Assembly: GCF_002139935.1 (NCBI RefSeq)
Contig: NZ_CP015578.1
Location: forward strand, 62,001-126,000
Source of the DNA: Campylobacter lanienae NCTC 13004
GTDB lineage: Bacteria; Campylobacterota; Campylobacteria; Campylobacterales; Campylobacteraceae
DNA: 64,000 bases
Direction of reading: 5' to 3'
The notes below the pieces were generated by a model, which worked only from the letters and a program-made list of their open reading frames with translations, was not told the origin of the DNA and searched no databases. A program made the position numbers and the translations under genes. Of this stretch, positions 1 through 9,415 are shown in pieces (position 1 is the first letter of the stretch; every line of letters starts with the position of its first letter).

Positions 1-165
1 ATTTATCCCGCCATAGAAATTTACAATTCCGCTCTCATAAATTCGATCTTTTGAGCTATTGCTTTTGCCAGTTGGGCCAATCTTTTTGGTGAAATAAAAA
101 GCCACACAAAGTGCTAAAATGATGAAAACATAGAGATAAAAACTCCATACAAGATTACTCTCCAA
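1..165 (-). CDS. NADH-quinone oxidoreductase subunit A-like protein, N-terminal part (cut by window edge)
   Basis: The minus strand is open from a TTG codon at 165 to the window edge, giving 55 residues. AAGGA lies about 7 bases upstream and no ATG exists in the frame before it. The peptide has one hydrophobic helix (about residues 8-25), then a Lys/Gly/Ser stretch and the motif YESGI near residues 43-47. A helix followed by Y/F-E-S/C-G-I is typical of NuoA, the small membrane subunit of respiratory complex I, which helps form the quinone-side proton channel. The rest of a nuo operon would lie to the left, outside the window, so the call rests on this short motif only. Confidence 0.45.
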   Translation of the reverse strand, partial: MESNLVWSFYLYVFIILALCVAFYFTKKIGPTGKSNSSKDRIYESGIVNFYGGIN

Positions 166-659
166 AGCCTTTTCCTTGAAATTTACTTTATTGATTTGGA
201 CGCAATTGTATCAAAAAGATCACCATCAATTCAATATCATAAAGAAATTAATTTTTTGTTTAAGAATATTATTAATAAATTTTATTATCTATCTAAATTT
301 AGCTATAATTACTAATATTATAAATTCAAATTTAAGATCATAAAGCCTATAAATTCACACTTTAAAAGCTATCTTATTTAAAACTTAAATAAATTTATTA
401 AATTAATTAAATTTGCTTTTATGGCTTTGTATTTAAATTAAATTTACATTATCACTTAAAAAAAGTAAAAATATAAGCTAAAATATTAAATTCCAAACTC
501 AAATTCTAACAAATAGCCCAAATTCACCTATAATTTCTCCTTAATGTGTAAAATCGTAACATAATATAAATTTATATTTCTATTTTATACACTTTAAGGC
601 TAGATTTGATTACAAATATGCTACAATCGCAAAATCAAAATAATTTAATCGGAGGTAAC
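166..659. other. AT-rich divergent intergenic region between the NuoA-like gene and cstA
   Basis: This gene-free stretch is very AT-rich and built of short A/T runs. It must hold the promoters of two divergent genes. I could not choose a convincing -10/-35 pair. GGAGG at 651-655 is the ribosome binding site of cstA. No hairpin, tRNA or further ORF stands out. Confidence 0.5.
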
Positions 660-2951
660 ATGAATAAAAAGGTGTTAAGCATAGTTATCTGGGCGGCAGT
701 CGTATTTTTGGCTGTGCTTGGATTTGCTAAATTAACAATAGATCGGGGTGAAACGGTAAATGCCCTGTGGTTTGTAGTCGCAGCTGTGTGTATCTACTCA
801 ATCGCGTATAGATTTTACGCTAAATACATAGCTCAAAAGGTCTTAGGCCTAGATGACAATAGAGCCACTCCCGCAGTAGTAAAAAATGATGGCCGTGACT
901 TTGTCCCAACTAACAAAATTGTCTTATTTGGCCACCATTTTGCCGCTATTGCTGGTGCTGGGCCGTTAGTAGGGCCGATTTTGGCAGCTCAAATGGGTTA
1001 TTTGCCGGGTATGATTTGGCTTGTTGTGGGCGTTGTGATTGCCGGTGCTGTCCATGACTTTGTAGTTTTATGGCTATCAACTAGAAGAGATGGTAGAAGC
1101 CTTGGCGAGATGATAAAAATGGAGCTTGGCAAAGGCGTAGGAACTATAGCAATGATTGGAATTTTAGGTATTATGATGCTTATCGTGGCTATTTTGGCTT
1201 TGGTGGTTGTAAATGCCTTGGCTGAATCTCCATGGGGATTATTTACCATTGCTATGACTCTTCCTATCGCTATTTTAATGGGAATTTGGATGAGATTTAT
1301 CCGCCCAGGTAGAATAGGAGAGGCCTCTATATTTGGTTTTATTATGCTTATGTTATCGCTTTGGGGTGGTCATTATGTGGCCGCTGATCCGTATTGGGCT
1401 AATGTATTTACCATATCTCCAGTGGCTTTGACTTTCATCACTATTATCTATGGTTTTATAGCGGCGATTTTGCCTGTTTGGCTACTTTTAGCACCTAGGG
1501 ATTATCTATCTACTTTCCTTAAAATCGGCGTTATATTTGCTATGGCGGTGATTATAATCTATTTAGGTTTGGGCGATTTTGCAGGTAATCAAAATATCCA
1601 AGTAGCAATGCCTATGGTTACTAAATTCACAGATGGCACAGGGCCAGTTTTTGCCGGTAAATTATTTCCATTTTTATTCATTACCATCGCTTGTGGGGCA
1701 ATTAGTGGATTTCACGCTTTAATCTCTAGTGGAACAACCCCAAAAATGTTAGAAAAAGAGAGCCACGCTAAAATGGTAGGCTATGGCTCAATGCTTATGG
1801 AGTCAGCCGTTGGTGTGATGGCGTTAATCGCAGCTATCATCATAACCCCAGATCTATACTTCGCTATCAATGTCGCCCCAGCAGGTCTAGGCACTACAGA
1901 GGCTATAACAGCAGCTAGAAGTGCTGGTGAGGTCTTTGGTGTATTCCAAGGCGAAGCTACTCAAAGTTACTTAGCCGGTATCAAAGCCGCCGCAGCTAGC
2001 ATAAATGCGTTTGCGGGAGATATTATCAAAATTACCCCAGAAATGATAGAACAAAATATCCTAGCTTTTACTAAAGAAGTTGGCGAACCAAGCATTTTAA
2101 GCAGAACTGGTGGCGCTCCTACATTTGCTCTTGGTTTTGCTGTGCTAATCTCTAAAATGCCAAGCTTTGAAGGCACAATGGCGTTTTGGTATCACTTCGC
2201 TATCTTATTTGAAGCTCTATTTATCTTAACAGCCGTTGATGCGGGTACTAGGGCAGGGAGATTTATGGTACAAGATGTTTTAGGTAACTTCTATAAACCA
2301 ATGGCAAATATCAGCTCAATCCCAATGGGCTTAATAGCCACACTTCTATGCGTAGTTGGTTGGGGATCTATCCTATATATGGGTATCACAGACCCAACAG
2401 GCGGGGTAAAAGCACTATGGACGCTATTTGGTGTGGGTAATCAACTTCTAGCCGGCATAGCTTTGCTTTTAGCTGTTAGTGTATTATTTAAAATGAAAAG
2501 AGCCAAACTAGCTTGGGTTGTTATCGTCCCAGTAGCGTGGGTATTGATCTCTACTATGAGTGCCGGAGTCCAAAAGCTACTTCCAGCAAATGGTGATAGA
2601 GTCCATGACTCAGTAAGCCATGTCGCCGCATATCAAATCAATAGCCAAAAAGCCGCCGATCTAAGAGTCAAAATCGATTCAGGCACCCTAGATGACGCAG
2701 AGCTAGTAGCAGCCGAAAAAGCCTATAGCAGAGCTAGTCAAATCGCTAGAAATAACCTTATCAACGCTATTCTATGCGCTCTATTTATGGGTATTACGAT
2801 AATTGTCTTGATCGCTACTTTAAGAGTCGTCGCTAGGGCAATAAGCGGCAAAGACCCTATAATCCCACTAGCAGAATCGCCATATCTCAATGCCAAAGAT
2901 TATGAGGGCAAAGCCGGTTGTAACTCTCATCACTGCGGATGCGCTCACTAG
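660..2951 (+). CDS. cstA: Carbon starvation protein A, peptide/pyruvate-type transporter
   Basis: This 763-residue polytopic inner-membrane protein has many hydrophobic helices spread over its whole length. Its N-terminal third has the family pattern (FGHHFAAIAGAGPLVGPILA) and a following A-V-H-D-F loop. CstA proteins import peptides or pyruvate and are induced by carbon limitation; in Campylobacter jejuni CstA is linked to peptide use. ATG at 660 is chosen over an upstream in-frame start at 606 because GGAGG sits 4 bases before it. The protein ends in a Cys/His-rich tail (CNSHHCGCAH), which looks able to bind metal. The small YbdD-family gene follows 8 bases later, a standard pairing. Confidence 0.93.
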   Translation: MNKKVLSIVIWAAVVFLAVLGFAKLTIDRGETVNALWFVVAAVCIYSIAYRFYAKYIAQKVLGLDDNRATPAVVKNDGRDFVPTNKIVLFGHHFAAIAGAGPLVGPILAAQMGYLPGMIWLVVGVVIAGAVHDFVVLWLSTRRDGRSLGEMIKMELGKGVGTIAMIGILGIMMLIVAILALVVVNALAESPWGLFTIAMTLPIAILMGIWMRFIRPGRIGEASIFGFIMLMLSLWGGHYVAADPYWANVFTISPVALTFITIIYGFIAAILPVWLLLAPRDYLSTFLKIGVIFAMAVIIIYLGLGDFAGNQNIQVAMPMVTKFTDGTGPVFAGKLFPFLFITIACGAISGFHALISSGTTPKMLEKESHAKMVGYGSMLMESAVGVMALIAAIIITPDLYFAINVAPAGLGTTEAITAARSAGEVFGVFQGEATQSYLAGIKAAAASINAFAGDIIKITPEMIEQNILAFTKEVGEPSILSRTGGAPTFALGFAVLISKMPSFEGTMAFWYHFAILFEALFILTAVDAGTRAGRFMVQDVLGNFYKPMANISSIPMGLIATLLCVVGWGSILYMGITDPTGGVKALWTLFGVGNQLLAGIALLLAVSVLFKMKRAKLAWVVIVPVAWVLISTMSAGVQKLLPANGDRVHDSVSHVAAYQINSQKAADLRVKIDSGTLDDAELVAAEKAYSRASQIARNNLINAILCALFMGITIIVLIATLRVVARAISGKDPIIPLAESPYLNAKDYEGKAGCNSHHCGCAH

Positions 2952-2959
2952 GGGTAAGT

Positions 2960-3160
2960 ATGCGAATTTGGAGTAAAATATCAGCATTTTATAAGAAAAT
3001 TGATAGGTTTTCTCACTTATTAGTGGGGATGCCTAGCTATGATAAATATGTAGAATATATGGAGAAATTTCACCCAAATCAAACCCCAAAAAGCCAAAGA
3101 GAGTTTTTCAAAGAGGCTTTAGAGAAAAAATATGGCGCCGGCAGCTCAAGATGCTGCTAA
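2960..3160 (+). CDS. YbdD/YjiX family small protein, partner of CstA
   Basis: This 66-residue soluble protein belongs to the YbdD/YjiX (DUF466) family, seen from the pattern W-x-x-I near the start, M-P-S-Y-D-x-Y-V-E-Y-M, the H-P-x-x-x-P run, F-F-x-E-A-L-x-x-K-Y-G and the closing double cysteine. E. coli homologues are encoded just after CstA-type transporters and are needed for their activity. Here the gene starts 8 bases after cstA. ATG at 2960 is preferred over an upstream in-frame start inside cstA because it gives the usual family length. It is probably cotranscribed with cstA. Confidence 0.85.
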   Translation: MRIWSKISAFYKKIDRFSHLLVGMPSYDKYVEYMEKFHPNQTPKSQREFFKEALEKKYGAGSSRCC

Positions 3161-3169
3161 GCTAAATTT

Positions 3170-3193
3170 GAGAAGTAAGACTACTTACTTCTC
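3170..3193 (+). terminator. Perfect 10-bp hairpin after the cstA-ybdD operon
   Basis: GAGAAGTAAG (3170-3179) pairs perfectly with CTTACTTCTC (3184-3193) across a 4-base loop, 10 bases after the ybdD stop codon. No strong T tract follows on the plus strand, so it could be a weak terminator or an mRNA 3'-end stabiliser. Confidence 0.6.
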
Positions 3194-3540
3194 ATCTATT
3201 AATACATTTAATCAACTCACTGAAATTCACAAGCCACACCACGCAAATTCAGACAAATTTAATGAACTCACACACGCCCCACCCAATCAAATATAAAATT
3301 TCAATGAAATATAACAAAATTATCACAAAATTCAAGACAATTAAATTATAAATAAAAGTATAATTAAATTCAAATAACATTAAATTTAATTATAATATAT
3401 ATTTTATGACATATTTTAAGTTTAAATTCATTTTTTTTTTTTTTTACAATAACGACCGAATTTCGCAATTTTTGGTTTATTTCCCGTTGCCTTTTAAGCA
3501 TTTGAGTGAGATATCCTTAACTTTACACAAAGGTAAAATC
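3194..3540. other. Intergenic region upstream of the chemoreceptor gene
   Basis: This AT-rich region separates the cstA hairpin from the chemoreceptor gene. A TATAAT-like element lies near 3390. A long T run (3431-3445) follows, and the ribosome binding site AAAGGT lies near 3530. An in-frame extension of the chemoreceptor reading frame back to 3406 crosses the T run but has no ribosome binding site and would add an unlikely Phe-rich leader. Confidence 0.5.
3431..3445 (+). repeat. 15-base poly-T tract upstream of the chemoreceptor gene
   Basis: Fifteen consecutive T residues lie 96-110 bases before the chosen start codon and just after a TATAAT-like element. Homopolymer tracts of this length slip during replication, and Campylobacter uses them for phase variation, though usually as G or C tracts. 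Here length changes would alter promoter or leader spacing rather than a reading frame. Confidence 0.8.
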
Positions 3541-5625
3541 ATGTTTAACAAACTTAAACTTGGCACCAAGACTATCGCCTCTATAGTCTCTATAGTGGTA
3601 TTTTGTCTAGCGATCATGAGTTGGGTAATCATCACAATTACCTCAAATTTACAAAGCGAAGAAGCTAAAAAGCTCTTAATCAACGCCTCTGACAGAGATG
3701 CGAATTTAGCGGATTCTTTCTTGTCTCAAATGTATGTAGCATTAGAGAGCAATGCTGCTAGTTTCGAGCGATTAATCCAAGATAAAAGAGATGAAAAAGA
3801 GCTAGAACATACTCTAATGGGAGTTTTGGATTCTGCTGGTGATGCTGTGTATGCGTATCTATATATCTTAGATCCATTCTACACACAAAATAGCACCAAT
3901 CCAAATTTCAAGCTAAATAACTCAAATTTGCTAATCCTTCAAACAGACGATAATACAAAAGCCGTAGGTGGTGTAAGAACCATCAAAGCTGATGATAGAT
4001 TTAGCGCATTAGATGGATTAAATAGAGCCATCCGCACAGGCCAAAGCGCAGTAGGCAATCCGTCAGTTATAAATGTGGGAAATTCAAATTTAGGTATCTT
4101 AGATATCAATATCCCATTAAAAAACAAAAACTCCCAAGTCATAGCCGTCCTAGGCGCAGTAGCAGATCTAAATACCATATCTAAGATTATGAATCATCCA
4201 GATAGACAGATATTTAAAGATTCTCAAATTTTTGTTATAAATGAAAATGGCATTGTGGCAGTAGATAAAGATAATAAATATATCTCAAAAAATCTACAAA
4301 CCATAAACAAAGATGTAAGCGTCGCTCAAATAATCCAAGCCATCAAAAGCAAAGAATCAGGGATATTTGAGTATTACTCTGTAGCAGGGGTAAAAGAGAT
4401 GGCCGCTCTAAGAACCATATCAATCGCTAGAGATTCAGCTACCTTCGGTATCATAGCAGCAGCTCCAGTATCATCTATATATGAACCAGTTAGAAAATTG
4501 ATATTTTATAATATCATAGGCGTTTTGATAACGGCTATTATCATTGCTCTATTTATCTTTTACTATATCAATGTTGGTATCGTATTTAGAATCAACAATA
4601 TTTCAAATTTGCTATTTGGATTTTTCAAATTCCTAAATCACGAGAGCAAAACCCCACCACCATATCTTCAACCAAAAGCAGAAGATGAAATAGGCAAGAT
4701 GGCAATCGAGCTAAACCGCAATGTCCAAAAGATCCAAGAAGGGCTAAACCAAGACAATCAAGCAGTCAAATCCGCTATCCAAACAGCAAACGAAGTAGAA
4801 AACGGAAATCTAACCGCTAGAATCACTCTGAACCCAGCTTCACCAGAGCTATTAAAACTCAAAAATGTCCTAAACAAAATGCTAGATGTCCTAGAACAAA
4901 AAGTAGGTAGCGATATTAACGCTATCCAAAGTGTATTTGATAAATTCAAACAACTAGATTTCACAGTAAGGATAGATAATCCAAAAGGCGAAGTAGAGAT
5001 AGTCACCAATCTACTAGGCGATGAAGTTACTAAAATGCTAAAAGCCAATCTAGAACAAGCCAACAACCTACAAAATAAAGCCGATGAGCTAAAAGGCTTT
5101 GTCGCATCACTAAACGAAGGCGCTAAATCTCAAAGCGAATCCCTACAAGAGAGTGCCGCAGCGGTTGAAGAGATGAGTAGCTCAATGAACTCTATAAATG
5201 ATAGAGCTAGTGAAGTTATCAAACAGAGCGAAGATATCAAAAACATAATCACAATAATTAGAGATATCGCAGACCAAACAAATTTATTAGCCCTAAACGC
5301 AGCTATCGAAGCTGCTCGTGCTGGAGAGCATGGTAGGGGATTTGCCGTGGTGGCTGATGAGGTCAGAAAACTAGCTGAAAGAACTCAAAAATCCCTAGGC
5401 GAAATCGAAGCAAATGTCAATATCCTAAGCCAAAGCATAAATGAGATGAGCCAAAGTATCAGCGAGCAAACAACAGCTATAAACCAAATCAACGAAGCTA
5501 TAGTAAATGTCGATGGTCTAACTAGACAAAATAGACAGATCGCACAAGATAGCAATATAGTAGCAAATGAAGTTGATAGCATAGCTGAAGTCGTCGTCGC
5601 AGAAGTCAAAAAGAAAAAATTTTAA
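3541..5625 (+). CDS. Methyl-accepting chemotaxis protein with periplasmic dCache-like sensor domain
   Basis: This 694-residue transducer-like protein has a first membrane helix (about 13-35), a roughly 280-residue periplasmic sensor region resembling a double-Cache domain, a second helix (about 322-345), a HAMP-like linker and a cytoplasmic signalling domain. The conserved hairpin tip, with the [21 protein letters not shown] pattern, lies near residues 574-600. It should relay ligand binding through CheW/CheA to the flagellar motor. ATG at 3541 follows AAAGGT and begins a standard Lys-rich signal anchor. The C-terminus is Lys-rich (KKKKF) as in many Campylobacter Tlp receptors. The ligand cannot be predicted. 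Confidence 0.9.
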   Translation: MFNKLKLGTKTIASIVSIVVFCLAIMSWVIITITSNLQSEEAKKLLINASDRDANLADSFLSQMYVALESNAASFERLIQDKRDEKELEHTLMGVLDSAGDAVYAYLYILDPFYTQNSTNPNFKLNNSNLLILQTDDNTKAVGGVRTIKADDRFSALDGLNRAIRTGQSAVGNPSVINVGNSNLGILDINIPLKNKNSQVIAVLGAVADLNTISKIMNHPDRQIFKDSQIFVINENGIVAVDKDNKYISKNLQTINKDVSVAQIIQAIKSKESGIFEYYSVAGVKEMAALRTISIARDSATFGIIAAAPVSSIYEPVRKLIFYNIIGVLITAIIIALFIFYYINVGIVFRINNISNLLFGFFKFLNHESKTPPPYLQPKAEDEIGKMAIELNRNVQKIQEGLNQDNQAVKSAIQTANEVENGNLTARITLNPASPELLKLKNVLNKMLDVLEQKVGSDINAIQSVFDKFKQLDFTVRIDNPKGEVEIVTNLLGDEVTKMLKANLEQANNLQNKADELKGFVASLNEGAKSQSESLQESAAAVEEMSSSMNSINDRASEVIKQSEDIKNIITIIRDIADQTNLLALNAAIEAARAGEHGRGFAVVADEVRKLAERTQKSLGEIEANVNILSQSINEMSQSISEQTTAINQINEAIVNVDGLTRQNRQIAQDSNIVANEVDSIAEVVVAEVKKKKF

Positions 5626-5795
5626 TTTAAGTTATTTTTGATTTATTTATTTTTTGACTTCGCTTTTATTTTTATTTCGCTAGAGCTAAAGCTAGTCTTG
5701 CGACCAAAGTTTAGCACTTTGGAAACGCACTAAAGCCCCACTTCGTGGGGTACTCCAGTTATCCACTCCAAATCTTTTTTAGCAAATTTGAAATT

Positions 5796-5825
5796 TTATT
5801 AAAAACTCAAAAGAGTTTTTAATAA
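5796..5825 (+). terminator. 13-bp AT-rich hairpin, likely bidirectional terminator
   Basis: TTATTAAAAACTC (5796-5808) pairs perfectly with GAGTTTTTAATAA (5813-5825) across an AAAA loop. The T run in the 3' arm would act for the chemoreceptor transcript from the left. The matching A run would act the same way on the other strand. Confidence 0.55.
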
Positions 5826-6054
5826 ATTAGTTAAATCTGTGCGAAGCGCAGCAACTTTAAAAGGCTTTTCCAGGGAGTTAGGGGTTGTTAAGGGGGAAGC
5901 CAAGGTGTTGCTATCTGCTATCCTTCGTAGCGTCGCAAACGATGATTTACATCGTTTTACTCTCACGCTACTCAGCTGCCAAAAAGCGCTCCCCTTCCCA
6001 CTTAAATTAAATTATCTTTTACTTCGCAGGTTAGCAGAGTCTACCTTTGCGACA

Positions 6055-6107
6055 AAATTTTCGCAATAGCAAAATAACCTTAAATAGTTATTTTGCGGCG
6101 AAAATTT
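6055..6107. repeat. Two-tier inverted repeat (10 + 10 bp)
   Basis: An outer pair (AAATTTTCGC 6055-6064 with GCGAAAATTT 6098-6107) encloses an inner perfect pair (GCAAAATAAC 6069-6078 with GTTATTTTGC 6087-6096). Only a 4-base and a 1-base bulge separate the tiers. The two arms could form a 20-bp hairpin in DNA or RNA. Confidence 0.7.
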
Positions 6108-6342
6108 GGAATATGACCCATTTTCCCTTGACCCACCTAAAACCCCGCAAAACCAGCGAATGCGACCCCAAAGGGGTGGTTTCCTTTGAGCGAGGCACCT
6201 CATTTGATATTTAAAATTTTTAGTTTTAGAAAATTTGAATTTTAAATTTATTTTTTGTAGAGAATTTTTGAAATATGAGAGAAATTTAAATTATGTTGCA
6301 AATTTGGCTATGAATTTGATCGCCTTACTCTTTTGGCAAGGC

Positions 6343-6555
6343 TTATTTGCTTTTAGGGTATAAAGAGGCGTGATACAAGCAAAATCCCACTAAGGCTACT
6401 CCGCTTATGATATGTATAGTTTTGGCGGTTTTGTTTTTCATAAATAGCGCCGTCCCAGCAGTCGCAAGTAGGGTGCTACTCATACCGATTTTGGCGATTT
6501 CTCTTTTGGTTTCTAGGGTGATTTTGGGCTTTTTAATCTTGCTTATTTCGTTCAT
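6343..6555 (-). CDS. Small helical membrane protein, last gene of the putative ferrosome operon
   Basis: This 70-residue protein has a basic N-terminus followed by two hydrophobic stretches (about 26-40 and 46-62) separated by a Lys-containing turn. It is therefore probably a two-helix hairpin in the membrane. AGGAG precedes the ATG at 6555. It lies 97 bases after the P-type ATPase gene on the same strand, so it may share the transcript. I do not recognise a named family. A role with the ATPase is inferred from position only. Confidence 0.6.
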   Translation of the reverse strand: MNEISKIKKPKITLETKREIAKIGMSSTLLATAGTALFMKNKTAKTIHIISGVALVGFCLYHASLYPKSK

Positions 6556-6652
6556 ATTTTCTCCTGTTTTTGATCTTTTTATAGGCTTGAGAGCAAGTTT
6601 GAAGACTCAAAACCAAGCTCCCAGCCGCTGAAATTGCTAACAAAACGGGCAT

Positions 6653-8761
6653 TTATCTATCCTTTTTTATCTTGATTCTTCTAAGAGCGTTTAATAATAG
6701 CGCTATTGTGGTGCCGTTGTGTGCGATGGCCGTTTGTATAGGTGAGAGTTTGCCTAAACTTGCTAGTATCAATATGAGTGAATTTACCCCCACTGTGACC
6801 TTAAAGCTATTATTGACTTTAGATAAACACGATATAGCAAGCTCTCTAGCATCGGCGACCGCTTCTATATCATCACGGAGTAAGACTATATCCGCACTTG
6901 CCTTGGCGATATCGGCACCTTTATGCATACCTATACCTGTATCGGCTCTGACTAATGCTGGGGCGTCATTTATCCCATCGCCTACGAAGGCGACCTTTTG
7001 ACCTGATTTTTGTGCTTTTTGCATAATTTCATCTAGGATATGAGCTTTGTCTGTTGGGAGTAGCTGAGCGTAGTATCTCTCAATACCAAGCTCTTTAGCA
7101 ATGCTACTAGCCTTGCTTTGGCTATCTCCTGTAAGCATTATAAACTCTTTTACGCCGCTTTTTTTGAGCCTTGCTAATGCTTTTTTGGCATTTGGTCTAA
7201 TGCTATCTTTAAGTAGTATAACGCCTAGGAGCTTGCCATCAAATCCAATGTATAATGGAGTATCGCCGTTTATTAGTAGCTCTTCTATCTTGTTTTGATG
7301 ATCTTTAAAGCTGATATTTTCATCATCTTCTAAGAAGTGTCTTGAGCCAATTATCACACTTTTTTTGCCTACTTCACTTTTAACTCCGTGGGCTACTATG
7401 AATGTTACTTCATCGTGATGAAAGTGATGAAAATTATCCTCTTTAGCAGCTTTTACCACCGCTTGAGCTACTGGATGGAAGTAGTGCTCTTCGATACTAG
7501 CGGCTAAATTTAATACTTGATTAGCATCCCACTCTTTGTGAAATGAATATACCTTAAGCACTTCTAAATCGCCATTTGTAAGCGTTCCAGTCTTATCAAA
7601 GACAAAAATTTCGCTAAGCTGAAGGCTTTCTAAGCTTTTAGCACCTTTTACTATTATTCCCTCTTTAGCAGCACTTGAGATGGCTGATTTAAAGGCTACT
7701 GGCGTTGTGAGCTTTAAAGCACATGAGTAATCAGCTTGTAATACACTTGCAGCACGGATAAGCTCTCCAGTCATAGCATAGCTAAGCCCAGCTAGGCTAA
7801 GGGTAATTGGGACTAGAGAGTCTGCCATTTTAGAAGCGGTTAATTCTTGATTAGAGCGTTCGTTTAGGGTGGATTGGATATAGGATTTTACGCGATTTGT
7901 AGCAGTCTGATCGCCTACAGCTTCAGCCCAAATCTTAATCTTGCCCTCTTGGACTATTGTACCGCTTAAAACCCTATCGCCACGACTTTTACTAGCTGGG
8001 GTGGCCTCTCCTGTCATTGAAATTTGATTGATTAGAGCCTCGCCATCTACTATATGGCCATCAATGTAGATTGTATCCCCAGCACCTACTACTACGATAT
8101 TGCCGATTTGAATATCTTGGCTTGGGATTTGATTTAGCACTGGTTTGCCATTTATGATGGTTTGCACCCACGCCATACCGCCTTTTTGCTTGGATAGCTC
8201 TTTGATGAGATCATCGCTTTTATACATAGTTAGCTCTTCTATGTATTCTCCTAAAGTTAGCATAAAATTGGTTGAATTTGCCGCTTTATAATCTTTAAGA
8301 TATAGCGAGATTGCCACCGCGGCTGCTTCAAGACTTCTTGAGGTTATCCCTTGGCTAATTGTCTCTTTTAATCCACTTTTTAGTAGTGGGAAAGAGGCTA
8401 AAAGGCTAAAAATCAAGCTTAAGCTAGGAGTAGTAAGAAATGGAGCAATGGCTAAAGCACTAGCAGCACGGACAACTTCAACTGAGCTTGGAATTTCACT
8501 TCTTAAGGCGATATAGCTATCTTTTTTATTTTTATTTTGGCTTTGAATTTCGTTTGAATTTAATATATTTATAATTTGATTTTGAATCTCATCTAATGAG
8601 CCACTATAGGTTATGATTATGCTTTTTATAATGCTATTTATCCGCACACTGCTTACTTCGTGGATTGAATCTATAGCCACTCTAAGTAGCAGTGGATCAG
8701 CACTGCTATGGTAGCTAAATCTAGCTCTATTTTTTGTTTTGTGTAGGAGCTTTATAGGCAT
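6653..8761 (-). CDS. P1B-type metal-transporting ATPase, candidate FezB of a ferrosome
   Basis: This 702-residue protein has all the P-type ATPase motifs: actuator TGE (251-253), phosphorylation site DKTGTLT (D389), the P1B-specific His-Pro (429-430), the nucleotide-binding region and GDGIND (594-599). The usual CPC metal site in the membrane is replaced by Y-S-C-A-L-K (345-350), and HNGTT (681-685) lies in the last helix. The N-terminus (1-70) is an HMA-like domain without CxxC. A His-rich patch (HHFHH, 445-449) lies in the cytoplasmic loop. These traits differ from copper and zinc exporters and fit the P1B-6 group, whose FezB members load iron into ferrosomes. The ferritin-like and HMA-like neighbours support iron. 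Substrate and name are inferred. Confidence 0.8.
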   Translation of the reverse strand: MPIKLLHKTKNRARFSYHSSADPLLLRVAIDSIHEVSSVRINSIIKSIIITYSGSLDEIQNQIINILNSNEIQSQNKNKKDSYIALRSEIPSSVEVVRAASALAIAPFLTTPSLSLIFSLLASFPLLKSGLKETISQGITSRSLEAAAVAISLYLKDYKAANSTNFMLTLGEYIEELTMYKSDDLIKELSKQKGGMAWVQTIINGKPVLNQIPSQDIQIGNIVVVGAGDTIYIDGHIVDGEALINQISMTGEATPASKSRGDRVLSGTIVQEGKIKIWAEAVGDQTATNRVKSYIQSTLNERSNQELTASKMADSLVPITLSLAGLSYAMTGELIRAASVLQADYSCALKLTTPVAFKSAISSAAKEGIIVKGAKSLESLQLSEIFVFDKTGTLTNGDLEVLKVYSFHKEWDANQVLNLAASIEEHYFHPVAQAVVKAAKEDNFHHFHHDEVTFIVAHGVKSEVGKKSVIIGSRHFLEDDENISFKDHQNKIEELLINGDTPLYIGFDGKLLGVILLKDSIRPNAKKALARLKKSGVKEFIMLTGDSQSKASSIAKELGIERYYAQLLPTDKAHILDEIMQKAQKSGQKVAFVGDGINDAPALVRADTGIGMHKGADIAKASADIVLLRDDIEAVADARELAISCLSKVNNSFKVTVGVNSLILILASLGKLSPIQTAIAHNGTTIALLLNALRRIKIKKDR

Positions 8762-8764
8762 ATC

Positions 8765-9064
8765 TTACTCACTGGCTTCTGCTTTTGCATCTTCGTAACG
8801 CTCTTTTAACTCTTCTAAGCCACACTCAAAAAGCGTAGAGAGCTTGGCAAATCCTTTGAAAATGGCTCTTTGGGCGTTTTGGTTTGTTAGTATATATGTA
8901 GCGGCTGCACCGATTAGAGCTCCTTTTAAAAAGTCTCCACTTTTAGCACTGCCAAAAACTCCATCTAAAAAGCCATTTTGATTAGATTGATTGGCTTGTG
9001 TATTTTGATTAGTTTGATTTGGTGTTGTGTTTAAATTTTGAATATATGGATTGTTATTTATCAT
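8765..9064 (-). CDS. Small Asn/Gln-rich protein with a glycine-zipper membrane helix
   Basis: This 99-residue protein starts with an Asn/Gln/Thr-rich, probably disordered segment (1-30). A Gly/Ala-rich hydrophobic helix (about 44-60, with G-A-L-I-G-A-A-A) and a charged amphipathic C-terminus follow. It begins inside the end of the preceding gene (11-base overlap) with AAGGAT upstream and ends 3 bases before the ATPase gene, so translation is probably coupled. The layout resembles YtxH-like or membrane-shaping small proteins. A role in an iron-storage vesicle membrane is inferred from operon context; there is no recognised family. Confidence 0.65.
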   Translation of the reverse strand: MINNNPYIQNLNTTPNQTNQNTQANQSNQNGFLDGVFGSAKSGDFLKGALIGAAATYILTNQNAQRAIFKGFAKLSTLFECGLEELKERYEDAKAEASE

Positions 9065-9413
9065 TATTTATCCTTTTTTGTTGATTTTGTAATGTTTTAC
9101 ACTCTTTTGGTTTTAAGAGATTTTGAGCTGCGTAAGCAAATGCCCCACCAATTGCGATATATGCACCAGCTTGTGCTATTTTGTTTATGGTGCTTTTATT
9201 AGGATCGCCAATGGTATTTGCTGCTGCAATGGCACAAGCACCGATTATAGCACCTTCTAGCGTGGATTTTAGCGTTGTTTGTATGGCTTGGCTTTTGGTG
9301 GTTTTGCCATCTTTGAATTTAGCGTATTGATATGCTCCACTCACCATAAACGCTACGATACCACCGCTTACTGCGTGACCGCTAATAGAGCGGGGTGTGC
9401 CTGTATTTATCAT
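9054..9413 (-). CDS. Glycine/alanine-rich membrane protein of the putative ferrosome operon
   Basis: This 119-residue protein has three Gly/Ala-rich hydrophobic segments (about 12-30, 51-66 and 82-99) containing GxxxG-like spacing, with a charged loop between the first two and a polar tail. AAGGAG precedes the ATG at 9413. Small proteins with packed glycine-rich helices occur beside FezB in ferrosome clusters and in magnetosome membranes. I see no motif that fixes a family, so the placement as a vesicle-membrane protein is an inference from sequence style and neighbours. Confidence 0.65.
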   Translation of the reverse strand: MINTGTPRSISGHAVSGGIVAFMVSGAYQYAKFKDGKTTKSQAIQTTLKSTLEGAIIGACAIAAANTIGDPNKSTINKIAQAGAYIAIGGAFAYAAQNLLKPKECKTLQNQQKRINNDK

Positions 9414-9415
9414 AT

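Larger units (their letters stand above)
5626..6342. other. Gene-free block rich in inverted repeats
   Basis: No convincing gene lies in these 717 bases, although short open frames exist by chance. The block is visibly more G+C-rich than its surroundings in 5830-6200. It holds several perfect hairpins: CCCCAC/GTGGGG (5736-5750), a 13-bp pair at 5796-5825, AAACGATG/CATCGTTT (5937-5957) and a two-tier hairpin at 6055-6107. It may be an old insertion, an intergenic repeat family or a structured RNA. Confidence 0.5.

Noticed and set aside
3406..3540. Upstream extension of the chemoreceptor frame from 3406
   Set aside because: It would translate the T tract into a Phe run without a ribosome binding site; ATG at 3541 with AAAGGT fits the family start.
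5839..6069. Open reading frame of 76 codons in the hairpin-rich block
   Set aside because: It has no ribosome binding site, runs through several inverted repeats and has an atypical composition; a frame of this length is expected by chance here.
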